This document shows positions 32,680 through 40,725 of a stretch of DNA of 64,000 nucleotides, piece after piece. The stretch lies in the NCBI RefSeq assembly GCF_001544475.1, contig NZ_FCNW02000003.1:297832-361831 (forward strand), written 5' to 3'. How positions within the stretch are numbered: the first letter of the stretch is position 1; the number at the start of each line of letters is the position of its first letter. The notes beneath the pieces are model-generated. The model was not told where the DNA came from, ran no database searches, and saw only the letters and a program-made list of their open reading frames with translations. This DNA comes from Caballeronia humi. GTDB taxonomy: Bacteria > Pseudomonadota > Gammaproteobacteria > Burkholderiales > Burkholderiaceae. The position numbers and the translations under genes are program-made.

Positions 32680-33783
32680 TCACCCGCCGCGTTGCGCGAA
32701 CGCAAACCCATCCTTTCCGTTGCGCTTGACCTCGTACATCGTTTCATCGGCCGCTGCAACGAGCCGCCAGTAGTCGTCGACGCGATCCGGGAAACTCGCG
32801 ATCCCGATGCTCGCGCGCACGAGCCCGAGCCCCATCTGTTCGTCGGTCTGCGCGACGCAGTTGATCAGCCGCTGCGCGATCGCGGCGAGTTCCGAGTCCG
32901 TCTCGAAGCGCGCGACGAGTACGGCGAACTCGTCGCCGCCGATCCGCGCGACCACATCCCCGTTCCTCACCGACTGCCTGAACCTCCGCGACACCGCGAT
33001 CAGAAACTCGTCGCCGATGCGGTGCCCGAGCGTATCGTTCACGCGCTTGAAGCCGTCGAGGTCGATGTAGAGCACGGCGATCTTGTGCCCCGTTTCCGGC
33101 GATGCCGCCGCTGTCGCTTCCAGCGCCGCGAACAGGCGCCGCCGGTTCGGCAGGCCCGTCATCGCGTCGTGGAGCGCGGCGTGCTCGAATTCGTGCGAAA
33201 TGCCGGCGAGTTGCCGGTTGCGCTTCGCGTACATGCCGAGCGCGGTGACGAGCACGCCGAACATGATCGCTGAAAGCAGGATCAACGTATCCGCGACGCG
33301 CGAAATGCGCTCGCGCATGGCGCCGCTCACGCTTTCACGCTGCGCGCGCCAGTAGGATGCGGTCGAATCGAGCGACGCGCTCGCGGTGGTGAGGCTGGCG
33401 GTGGGTAACAACGAGTCTTTGGGAAGCGGCGGCGCCGGCTGCGGGCTGGCGTTCACGAGGGCATCGAGGGTGGCGAGGCGCGCGGAGAGGTCGATGCGGG
33501 CGCGGCGGTAGGCATCCGTGGCAGGCGGGGCCGAGAGGGTGGTCGCGGCATCGCGGGCGCTTTCCGCGCGATCAACGGCTTCCAGCACGAGACCGATGTA
33601 TTCCTGCTGCAATTGCGCCGAGAAAATCGACCGGACCTGAACGGCCACGAACAGCAGGCCGATCAACAGGCAAAGAAGGGCGGCGCCCGCCATCGGTGCC
33701 GGTCCCGGCAGCCGTGGCATGAAACGCAGTGCCGGCCGGCCTTCAGGGACGGGAATATTCGTCTCGCTGGCTTCCGTTGACAT
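32680..33783 (-). CDS. Membrane-anchored GGDEF diguanylate cyclase
   Basis: 367 residues. TM1 ~31-50 and TM2 ~165-184 bracket a periplasmic sensor-like loop of about 115 residues with no named domain. The C-terminal GGDEF domain (~200-365) has the active-site motif GGDEF at 282-286 and an intact inhibitory I-site RNGD (273-276) five residues before it, so c-di-GMP synthesis with product inhibition is expected. It overlaps the 3' end of the upstream unknown membrane gene by 41 bp, which implies coupled expression. No EAL domain. Confidence 0.92.
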   Translation of the reverse strand: MSTEASETNIPVPEGRPALRFMPRLPGPAPMAGAALLCLLIGLLFVAVQVRSIFSAQLQQEYIGLVLEAVDRAESARDAATTLSAPPATDAYRRARIDLSARLATLDALVNASPQPAPPLPKDSLLPTASLTTASASLDSTASYWRAQRESVSGAMRERISRVADTLILLSAIMFGVLVTALGMYAKRNRQLAGISHEFEHAALHDAMTGLPNRRRLFAALEATAAASPETGHKIAVLYIDLDGFKRVNDTLGHRIGDEFLIAVSRRFRQSVRNGDVVARIGGDEFAVLVARFETDSELAAIAQRLINCVAQTDEQMGLGLVRASIGIASFPDRVDDYWRLVAAADETMYEVKRNGKDGFAFAQRGG

Positions 33784-34375
33784 TCTGTCGATAGCTCACG
33801 CGGTGGAAAAATGAACCCATGCGGGCGAACAGGCTCTCGTTCGGCTTGGCGCGTGGCGTCGGGTGGCGATGGTTTTGCGCGGTGTTTTGAGTTGTCTGGG
33901 CGCGGCTCGCCTTCGACTGCGCCGTTTGCTGCGCGCGGTTCGCGGCGGCGGCCGGTGTGCCCGCGCGGCCCGGCGCGGCGGGCAAGACGAGTGGAGCGGT
34001 CGTGGGAGGCGTGTCTGCGCTGGCGAGCGTGATCGGGGCGGCCGGGGTGGCGGCTTCGGCAGCGGCCGGCGTGTCGCCGCGCGGTGCGTCGACGGTTCCG
34101 TACGAAGCCTGCGCCAGCGTCGCCTGCGACATGCCGAGCGTCGTGCGCGCGCTCGAAAGCGCTTCGACGTAAGCGGTCTGCTCGTGATCGAACCAGACGC
34201 GATACGCAACCGTCCCCGCGACGCCCACCGCAAGCGCACTCGCCGACACGATCCACAGCGCAAGGCGCCCGAAACGCGGCGGCGGCGGCACGGGCAGGGC
34301 ATTGTCTGAATAATCGATGTCGGCGGCGTCCAGCAGACCTCTGCCGGAGGTCGGCGGCATGTCGTGTCGTGTCAT
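33743..34375 (-). CDS. Hypothetical single-span membrane protein overlapping the GGDEF gene
   Basis: 210 residues, ATG 34375 behind CGGAGA. One helix, LALWIVSASALAVGVAGTVA, lies at about residues 38-57; an acidic cytoplasmic N-terminus precedes it and a Pro/Ala/Thr-rich, probably disordered region follows, ending in a basic MGSFFHRVSYRQN segment. The last 41 bases overlap the start of the cyclase gene. The close linkage makes a regulatory or partner role plausible, but there is no recognisable domain. Confidence 0.7.
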   Translation of the reverse strand: MTRHDMPPTSGRGLLDAADIDYSDNALPVPPPPRFGRLALWIVSASALAVGVAGTVAYRVWFDHEQTAYVEALSSARTTLGMSQATLAQASYGTVDAPRGDTPAAAEAATPAAPITLASADTPPTTAPLVLPAAPGRAGTPAAAANRAQQTAQSKASRAQTTQNTAQNHRHPTPRAKPNESLFARMGSFFHRVSYRQNVNGSQRDEYSRP

Positions 34376-34709
34376 GGCAGCGTCTCCGAAACGGTTCGTC
34401 AGACGTCGATGCGCCGAGGGCGTCTGGGCACAGACACGCTTTCACGGCAAAGCGGAACCATTCCGGACTCGTCTGACAGAATCCGATGTGAGCTTATTCA
34501 ACTGATTTTAACGAGAAAGTGGCGCCTGTAATGCATATTCCGTCAACCGGGCGCGCAGTTGGGCGAAGTGCACAGCGGGTATCCCTTGATGGACGGACGT
34601 CACGGCTCGTCAAATCGTCCGCGCAACGTGGTGGATTAGACGCTTTCAGCACAAATTAAGCGCAAACTTCGTTCCCGACCAAGCAACGCTGAACGAAGCG
34701 CGCCGCTTG
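34376..34709. other. Intergenic region, no gene seen
   Basis: About 330 bp of DNA, including the promoter region of the hypothetical membrane gene toward the left. No convincing open frame, repeat, or intrinsic terminator was found; it turns slightly A/T-rich around 34495-34520 and 34650-34670. Confidence 0.4.
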
Positions 34710-35561
34710 TCAATGCGCCTTCCGTCCCGCGATCACGAGCGCGACGCCCCCAAGAATGGCCGCCGAACCGACCAAGAGCCGCACCGTCAACGGTTCCCCT
34801 AGCAGCACGATTCCGCCAGCCGCCGTGATCACCGGCACGCTCAACTGCACCGACGCCGCACTCGACGCCTTCAGTTGTTTTAACGCCGCGTACCACACGA
34901 TATAACCCGCGCCCGACGTCACCGCGCCTGACACGATCGCATACGCCAGCCCGGCACCATCGAGCGAAACACTGCCGATCGTCGCAACGCTCAGCGCAAC
35001 CGCGAACGGCACGGCGCGCAGGAAGTTGCCGGCGGTCGTCGCGACGGGATCGACGGCACTGCGTCCTCGCAGCGAGTAGACGCCCCATGCGGCGCCCGCG
35101 CCGAGCATCAGCATCGATGCACCGACCGGCGTCGACAGCGCGGAGACCGCCCTCGGCAGCACGAGCCACACGAGCCCTGCCAGCGCGATCAGCAGCCCCA
35201 TCCACTGCCGCACGCGCATTCGCTCGCCGTGGACGACGCCGTAGCCGATCATCGTCGCCTGGACGGCGCCGAAAAGCAGCAGCGCGCCGGTTCCAGCCGC
35301 GAGGCGCACGTAAGCCAGGGAAAATCCTGCCGCGTACACGAACAGCGCAAGCGCCGACGCCCAGTTGCCGCCGAGTCCGCCGCCAACGCCGCGCGTGCGG
35401 CGGATCAGCCACAACACGAGGGCCGCCGACACGATCCGCACGAGCGTAAACGTCGACGGATCGATGGCCGTGCCCTTGAGCGCCAGCCGGCAGAGCAGCG
35501 AATTGCCCGCGAAAGCGAACATCGCGATGGTGGTCAGCAGGGCGGTTCGCGTGCGCGGCAT
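34710..35561 (-). CDS. EamA/DMT-family transporter
   Basis: 283 residues from ATG 35561 (MPRTRTALLTTIAMFAFAGN); an upstream in-frame start at 35654 would add 31 polar residues. Ten hydrophobic helices, with ALLLFGAVQATMIGYGVVHG in the first half and VQLSVPVITAAGGIVLLGEP in the second, are typical of the family. Located 89 bp downstream of the YihY-like gene on the same strand. Substrate unknown. Confidence 0.86.
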   Translation of the reverse strand: MPRTRTALLTTIAMFAFAGNSLLCRLALKGTAIDPSTFTLVRIVSAALVLWLIRRTRGVGGGLGGNWASALALFVYAAGFSLAYVRLAAGTGALLLFGAVQATMIGYGVVHGERMRVRQWMGLLIALAGLVWLVLPRAVSALSTPVGASMLMLGAGAAWGVYSLRGRSAVDPVATTAGNFLRAVPFAVALSVATIGSVSLDGAGLAYAIVSGAVTSGAGYIVWYAALKQLKASSAASVQLSVPVITAAGGIVLLGEPLTVRLLVGSAAILGGVALVIAGRKAH

Positions 35562-35650
35562 GAGCGTCGCGGCCGGGGAGGGCGGCGAGATGGAAGGGGA
35601 CGTTTCCAATGTAGGTCGGCGACGCGAACGCCGGTGGATTTCCTGGCCGG

Positions 35651-36562
35651 TCAACCCGTATGAAACGGCTCCGGCTCGGCTTCATCGACCGCCGTGCCGA
35701 AGCGCTCGAATTCCGAGATGACTTGCGCGCCAAAGAGCAGCAGCGTCGCGAGCGCTTCGAGACTGAACAGCACGACGATCGACGTCGTGAGCGACCCGTA
35801 GACGACGCTCACCTGCGAGAGCGTCGCGAAGTACCAGACAAGCACGTGCCGCGTGATTTCCCACAAGAGCGCCGCCGTGACGCCGCCGATGAGTGCATGC
35901 CGCAGCGACGGCCGCCCGACCGGCATCACGAGATAGATCGACGTCAGGACGAAAATCTCGCCCGCGAGGCCGAGCAGGTAGAGCAGCGCGCGTGAAAATC
36001 CTTTCAGCGACACATATTCGCCGAAAAGGTCGATGCTGCTGTCGCCCATCGCCTGCAGGCCGTTCGAGACGATCGTCACGATCAGCATGCCGATGCCGAG
36101 ACACAGGATGTAGCAGTAAGGGAGCAGCGCGGAGAGCAGGAAATGCCGACGCCGGATCGCGACGCGATGCACGAAGATCACCGACATCGCGTTTTCCAGC
36201 ACGGTAAACGCGAGCGAACTGAAGAAAATCATCGTAACCAGCAAAAGCCAGCCGATGACCGCACGATGCGCGAGGAAATTAGACAATTCGCGAACGACCG
36301 CACGCGCCTGCCCTGGCACGAGCCATTCGAGGAGACGCGCGAGGTTATCGAGCAGCGTCTGTTGCCCGACGACGTTCGAGAGCGCGATTACGATCAGGAT
36401 AAGGAGCGGGACGATCGAGAGCAGCGCGTAATAGGCGACCGCGCCCGCGAGCAGCATGCCTTGATTGGCGCGGAACGCCTTCAGCGTCTGCAGCACGAAA
36501 GCGCCGGGATGGCTCGCGATGTTCTGAACGTTCGGACCCAGAATCTTCCACACGACTTTCAC
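35651..36562 (-). CDS. YihY/BrkB-family inner-membrane protein
   Basis: 303 residues. The start is GTG at 36562, fixed by CGGAGGT just upstream; the overlapping ATG at 36564 would stop at once. Six or more helices are visible, including LLAGAVAYYALLSIVPLLIL (the family's AYY..L..PLL motif) and LLLVTMIFFSSLAFTVLENA. The family was once called ribonuclease BN but is not a proven nuclease; it may be a transporter or serum-resistance factor. The C-terminus is acidic. Confidence 0.88.
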   Translation of the reverse strand: MKVVWKILGPNVQNIASHPGAFVLQTLKAFRANQGMLLAGAVAYYALLSIVPLLILIVIALSNVVGQQTLLDNLARLLEWLVPGQARAVVRELSNFLAHRAVIGWLLLVTMIFFSSLAFTVLENAMSVIFVHRVAIRRRHFLLSALLPYCYILCLGIGMLIVTIVSNGLQAMGDSSIDLFGEYVSLKGFSRALLYLLGLAGEIFVLTSIYLVMPVGRPSLRHALIGGVTAALLWEITRHVLVWYFATLSQVSVVYGSLTTSIVVLFSLEALATLLLFGAQVISEFERFGTAVDEAEPEPFHTG

Positions 36563-36687
36563 ATGAGACCTCCGCCGGGCCGAAGGCCGGCAGGGCGGCC
36601 GTCATCGGCGCCGCGCGGGATTCGCGCGGCATTCGGACAATATTGGCCTCTTGCAGCAATTTCTGCACCAGCGGGTGCGCGTAGCGG

Positions 36688-36885
36688 TCAGTTCCGGCGA
36701 GCTTCGTCGGGGACCAGATCCTTCTGCGCTGCGACGTCGAGCGCCATGTTCCAGAATGCGTCGACTTCGCTCGGCGCGAGGTCGACGGCATCGATGCCGC
36801 GCAGGCGGCAAATCAGTGCGAGCGTCTCGCCAGCGGCGGCGAAGGCGTCGTGCATATCCCGAGAGGTGACACGTTTCTTTTTCAT
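36688..36885 (-). CDS. Small hypothetical protein, 65 residues
   Basis: ATG 36885 with only a weak upstream signal. The sequence reads as a natural helical protein: basic start MKKKRVTSRDMHDAFAAAGE, then TLALICRLRGIDAVDLAPSE and an acidic tail. No signal peptide or family recognised. Neighbours YihY and the lipoprotein are on the same strand. Confidence 0.55.
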   Translation of the reverse strand: MKKKRVTSRDMHDAFAAAGETLALICRLRGIDAVDLAPSEVDAFWNMALDVAAQKDLVPDEARRN

Positions 36886-36933
36886 GTCAGGATTATCGGC
36901 AGGGCGCGGGCAGACTTGAGTCGACCGGGCCGC

Positions 36934-37257
36934 TCATTGCAGCCACTTGCGCACGTCTTCCTCCCACGCGGGCTGGCCGCAGCCGGGCGGATTCTCCGGG
37001 CCGAGCACCGTGATGTAACCCTTCGTCTTCATGCACGCCTCGTAAGCGCGGACCTGCGTGCAGCGCCCCGCGCCGGCGCTCTTCGCGGCTTGCTTGCAGC
37101 CGTCCATCGTGCGGTCCATGTCAGTGAAATCGGCGTTGTCGCTGGCGAGACTCGATGGTGGCGCGCCGCCGCCCAGCGATAACTCGACCGGACCGGTCTG
37201 CGTGCACGCGCTCAGGAGAACGGTGACGGCGGCGATCAGGAGGGCGGTCGGTTTCAT
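36934..37257 (-). CDS. Small lipoprotein
   Basis: 107 residues. MKPTALLIAAVTVLLSAC gives a lipobox with Cys18; Thr at +2 predicts the outer membrane. The mature region has five further Cys residues (for example DGCKQAAKSAGAGRCTQ and YEACMKTKGY) that could form disulfides, and ends AWEEDVRKWLQ. Divergent from the secreted hydrolase gene (97 bp). Function unknown; the Cys-rich small lipoprotein pattern is common in this group. Confidence 0.8.
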   Translation of the reverse strand: MKPTALLIAAVTVLLSACTQTGPVELSLGGGAPPSSLASDNADFTDMDRTMDGCKQAAKSAGAGRCTQVRAYEACMKTKGYITVLGPENPPGCGQPAWEEDVRKWLQ

Positions 37258-37353
37258 CGTCGGGTTCCTTGGATGTGGGTCACTGCTTATTATGAGATGC
37301 TTTCTCGCGCGGCGGCCTGCGAAGTCCTGAAGAACAATCACCCGGAGTCTGCG

Positions 37354-38325
37354 ATGAAAACGTCGGTGCTCTTCTGCGTGTGCGCGTCGATCGTGCTCTC
37401 GTGCGGGGCGCCCGCCGCCAACGCCGAGCAGGTTTCGCTCAGGCAGAGCATGGTATGCGGGAAGCAATCGGCGCGGCCCGACCGCAACGCGGCGGCGCTG
37501 AAGGAAAACGTCGTCGAAGGGAGAAACGGGCCGATCGCCTATTACCGCTTCGGGCGCGGCACGCCGGTCGTGTTGATCACGGGCTACCGCGCGAGCATCG
37601 CCGAGTGGAACGCGTACTTCCTTGGCGAACTTGCGCGCCATCACGAAGTGATTGTTTTTGACAATCGCGGTGTGGGGCGCTCGGCGGGCGTCGCGGGGCG
37701 CTACGGCGTCAATTACGGCATCCCCGACATGGCCGACGATGCCGCCGATCTCATCGCCGCACTCGACCTTCGGCGTTTGACGATCGTCGGCTGGTCGATG
37801 GGCGGGATGATCGCGCAGCAACTCGTCACGATGCCCGATCGCCGTTTCGACCGCCTCGTGCTGCTCTCGACCGCGCCGCCTGGCGCGCACGCGGTGCCGC
37901 TCGCGGCCGAAACCGACAAGGTGCTGTCGGGCGGCGGCGGACCGGACGCCTTTGCGAACGTCATGGGCGTGCTGTTCCCGTCGAACGCGACGAGCGACGC
38001 GGTGCGCTGCTTCGTCGGCGACATGTTCGCGCCGCCCGGCTACGAGGAGACACGAATCCCCGACGACGTCACCGCGCAGCAGCATCGCGCGATGGAGCGC
38101 TGGTTTGCTGACGACGAAGCCGCCACGGCGCTCAGGCGTGTGCGGCTGCCGACGCTGATCATTGCGGGCGCCGACGACGAAGTCCTCGCCGACGCCAACG
38201 CAGTCGCGCTGAACCGGCTGATCGCGGGTTCGAGGCTGCGCATCGTCGATGACGCCGGGCATGCGCTGATGTTCCAGTATCCGCGACAGCTCGGCCGGAT
38301 GATCGACGCGTTCATCGGGCCGTGA
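37354..38325 (+). CDS. Secreted alpha/beta-fold hydrolase
   Basis: 323 residues. ATG 37354 gives a signal peptide ending at ..PAANA before EQVSLRQ. The fold shows an oxyanion-hole GYRAS region, nucleophile S148 in GWSMGG, an acidic residue in IIAGADDEVLA and His in DDAGHALMF. FDNRGVGRSAG is a typical strand-turn. Enzymes with this order hydrolyse esters or similar bonds; specificity is unclear. Export to the periplasm sets it apart from the cytoplasmic members. Confidence 0.85.
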   Translation: MKTSVLFCVCASIVLSCGAPAANAEQVSLRQSMVCGKQSARPDRNAAALKENVVEGRNGPIAYYRFGRGTPVVLITGYRASIAEWNAYFLGELARHHEVIVFDNRGVGRSAGVAGRYGVNYGIPDMADDAADLIAALDLRRLTIVGWSMGGMIAQQLVTMPDRRFDRLVLLSTAPPGAHAVPLAAETDKVLSGGGGPDAFANVMGVLFPSNATSDAVRCFVGDMFAPPGYEETRIPDDVTAQQHRAMERWFADDEAATALRRVRLPTLIIAGADDEVLADANAVALNRLIAGSRLRIVDDAGHALMFQYPRQLGRMIDAFIGP

Positions 38326-38335
38326 GCCGCTCCGC

Positions 38336-38575
38336 TTACTGTTTCATTTTGCCGGTCGCTTTCCCGGCAGCCGCATCCGACGCCCCTTCCGGCGACATGC
38401 CTTTTTCGCGCTGCTGCATCAGCGTGCCGCCGCCCGCGCTGTTTGCACCCGCATCGGCCTTGCCCGCTTGGGCGCCCGGCTGCGGCGACGGCGGGGTTTT
38501 CGCGTCGTTCTGGGCGAAGACGCTGGTGCTCGCGGCGAGGACGAGGGCGCCGAGAAGGATCGGGATATGTTTCAT
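38336..38575 (-). CDS. Small exported hypothetical protein
   Basis: 79 residues; ATG 38575 behind GGAGACAGTC. A signal peptide MKHIPILLGALVLAASTSVF cleaves after FA. The mature 58 residues are polar, with Pro, Ala, Gly and Lys dominating (QPGAQAGKADAGANSAGGG) and probably disordered. Convergent with the hydrolase gene (10 bp). No family. Confidence 0.65.
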   Translation of the reverse strand: MKHIPILLGALVLAASTSVFAQNDAKTPPSPQPGAQAGKADAGANSAGGGTLMQQREKGMSPEGASDAAAGKATGKMKQ

Positions 38576-38704
38576 GACTGTCTCCATGTTGTGGGTTCGT
38601 AAGCTTGCTTCAGCATCAGTCGTGCCGCGCCGCACATCGACGGCGACTGACATTCCCGGCAAGGTTTGCTAGCGTATGTTCCGTCCCCTCTCCGCGCGAT
38701 TCAA

Positions 38705-39664
38705 ATGGACCTTTTGAGCCGGCTTCTGTCGCTTATGACCGTCAGCGGACGACTCGACGTGCGCTGTCACTTCGGCGCTCCGTGGGAGATCACGCACGGC
38801 GTCGCGGGCGTGCGCGAGATTCACTATCACATCCTCCTGTCGGGCGAGGCGGTGCTCGAAGACGCCGACGGCGCGCCGCAACCACTGATCGCCGGCGATA
38901 TCGTGATGTTTCCGGGCGGCGGCGCCCATCGTCTGCACGATGGCAGCGGCAAGCCACCCGTTCCGGTCGTCAAGCGCCCCGGCCCCGCGTTCGAGATCGC
39001 AGGCAACGGCGCATCGGGCGACGCTGCTGATCTCCTCTGCGGCCGGTTTCTCCTCGGCGCCATGCCGGACCGATTGCTGCGCGACCATTTGCCGGGGCGG
39101 CTCGTCGTGAGGAGCGCGGCGGCGGATTCGTCGGAACCCGCGAGTGGCTCGCGGCTCGCCCGGCTGATCGGCCTGATGCGCGAAGAAGCCACCGACGAAG
39201 GGCCGGGCAGCGAATCCCTGGTCGGCCATCTGTCGGCGGCGCTGTTTGCGCTGACGCTGCGCTTCGCGAGCGAGGGATCGCAGCCGCCGCACGGATTGCT
39301 CGCGCTCGCCGCGCGTCCTCGTCTGCAGGCGGCGCTCTCGGCGATGTTCGAGCGGCCCGGCGAGCCGTGGACGCTCGATCAGTTCGCCGCGCTCTGCAAC
39401 ATGTCGAGGGCGACCTTCGTGCGGCAATTCCAGGACGCGATCGGCCGCTCGGCCACCGACGTGCTGACCGAAGTCCGCATGACGATGGCGGGCCGCGCGC
39501 TTGTGGAGACGAGCGCGCCGGTGGCGGAAATCGGCGAATCGGTGGGGTATCAGTCGGACGCGGCTTTTCAGCGGGTTTTCAAGCGGCAGACGGGCGTGAC
39601 GCCGGCGCGGTGGCGGGCATCGGGCGGCCGGGAGGTGGGAGGGGAGGAGTGCGCTGTGGGATGA
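38705..39664 (+). CDS. AraC-family regulator with N-terminal cupin
   Basis: 319 residues from ATG 38705 (MDLLSRLLSLMTVSGRLDV). Residues ~15-170 form a cupin_6-type sensor (IHYHILLSGEAVLEDADGAP, then IAGDIVMFPGGGAHRLHDG). The double HTH at ~220-310 includes FAALCNMSRATFVRQFQDAI and GESVGYQSDAAFQRVFKRQT, both normal AraC signatures. Regulators of this subgroup often repress oxidoreductase or efflux genes nearby; here the neighbours do not point to a target. Confidence 0.92.
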   Translation: MDLLSRLLSLMTVSGRLDVRCHFGAPWEITHGVAGVREIHYHILLSGEAVLEDADGAPQPLIAGDIVMFPGGGAHRLHDGSGKPPVPVVKRPGPAFEIAGNGASGDAADLLCGRFLLGAMPDRLLRDHLPGRLVVRSAAADSSEPASGSRLARLIGLMREEATDEGPGSESLVGHLSAALFALTLRFASEGSQPPHGLLALAARPRLQAALSAMFERPGEPWTLDQFAALCNMSRATFVRQFQDAIGRSATDVLTEVRMTMAGRALVETSAPVAEIGESVGYQSDAAFQRVFKRQTGVTPARWRASGGREVGGEECAVG

Positions 39665-39772
39665 GCCCCGCGCGCGCAAATAATCTTTTGTTGCAAACGA
39701 CATTGATCGACGCGCTCGCCGTGCCTAGGATTTTCCCTATGACGCGCCGCTTGTACGGCGCAGGGAGCGAAC

Positions 39773-40108
39773 ATGCTGAAAGTTTTGCTGGAAATGCTGG
39801 TAGCCATCGCGGCGATCGCAATGTATCTGCTGCCCGCGATCCTCGCCGACCGCACAAAACGCCGGTCGGTGTTGCTGCTGGCGCTGTTCAACTTGCTGTT
39901 CGGGTGGACGGTCGTCGGGTGGTTTGCCGCGCTTTACTGGGCGTTCCATCCCGATAGCGCGCGACGGCTCGGGCGTGTCGCGAAGAAAAATCGTCAGGCG
40001 GCCGCGCGCCATACGGTTGATGCGATCGTTTCCCGCGCGCAGGCGCGTGGGGCGCGTCGCGCGGGGATCGAATTTGTACACGGGGGCGTCCGCGGCGGTT
40101 CGGAGTAG
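39773..40108 (+). CDS. Superinfection-immunity-family protein (Imm_superinfect)
   Basis: 111 residues behind GGGAGCGAAC. Two helices are visible; the second contains the family hallmark NLLFGWTVVGWFAALYWAF, preceded by LPAILADRTKRRSVLLLALF. In phage T4 the family protein Imm blocks DNA entry of superinfecting phage; bacterial chromosomal homologues are uncharacterised. The C-terminus after ~residue 60 is basic and cytoplasmic. No prophage genes surround it. Confidence 0.82.
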   Translation: MLKVLLEMLVAIAAIAMYLLPAILADRTKRRSVLLLALFNLLFGWTVVGWFAALYWAFHPDSARRLGRVAKKNRQAAARHTVDAIVSRAQARGARRAGIEFVHGGVRGGSE

Positions 40109-40166
40109 TCGACCTCTGTCCTGTGCGCGAAGCGCTGTTCCGAGGCTGTGGCGGGGACCACAACGC

Positions 40167-40553
40167 ATGAGCATTCGCATTGTCCAGCTTGGAACGGAGC
40201 GCGCAGCCGACGAAGGACTGCGCGTCGGCACCGTGCGGCGGCCGCCGCGCGGCGTGCCGAAGGCCGAATTCGGCACGCGCAATTATTACGACGTATGGCT
40301 GCCGATTCTCGCGCCGAGCGCCGAGTTGATGCCGCAGGGACGCAACGCCGCCGACGATGCCGAATGGTCCGCGTTCGAGCGCAAATACCGCGCGGAGATG
40401 AACGCGGGCGATGCGAGCAAGGTGCTGGACCTGCTAGCCGCGCTTTCGGCGGCGTCGAACTTTTCGGTCGGCTGCTATTGCGAGGATGAACGCCGTTGTC
40501 ATCGCGGGATCTTGCGGCGGTTGTTGAGCGATCGCGGGGCGGTGATCGTTTGA
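40167..40553 (+). CDS. DUF488 family protein
   Basis: 128 residues from ATG 40167. The family's terminal signature VGCYCEDERRCHRGILRRLL holds two Cys and a His that could bind metal or phosphate, and TVRRPPRGVPKAEFGTRNYY precedes it. DUF488 proteins are small and conserved but of unknown function; they are sometimes found with phosphatase-like folds. 58 bp after the immunity-like gene. Confidence 0.8.
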   Translation: MSIRIVQLGTERAADEGLRVGTVRRPPRGVPKAEFGTRNYYDVWLPILAPSAELMPQGRNAADDAEWSAFERKYRAEMNAGDASKVLDLLAALSAASNFSVGCYCEDERRCHRGILRRLLSDRGAVIV

Positions 40554-40654
40554 TGGGTTTGACCGACGAACAGTCGAGGTGGTGGCGCGACATTAAACGG
40601 GATGCGCTACAACGACCTGAGAGCGATCATTGTAGTTAACCACCAAATAAAAAA

Positions 40655-40684
40655 TTGATAATTTATCTTATGTTAAATTATCAA
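40655..40684. repeat. AT-rich 11-bp inverted repeat
   Basis: TTGATAATTTA (40655-40665) and TAAATTATCAA (40674-40684) form a perfect dyad with an 8-base spacer in an island of very low GC (about 40638-40686). On the minus strand it is followed by a T-run, so it could end the sigma-factor transcript weakly; it may also be a binding site. Confidence 0.6.
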
Positions 40685-40725
40685 AGTGGATGTAGCTATC
40701 AAAGGCACCCATCCGAACGACCGCG

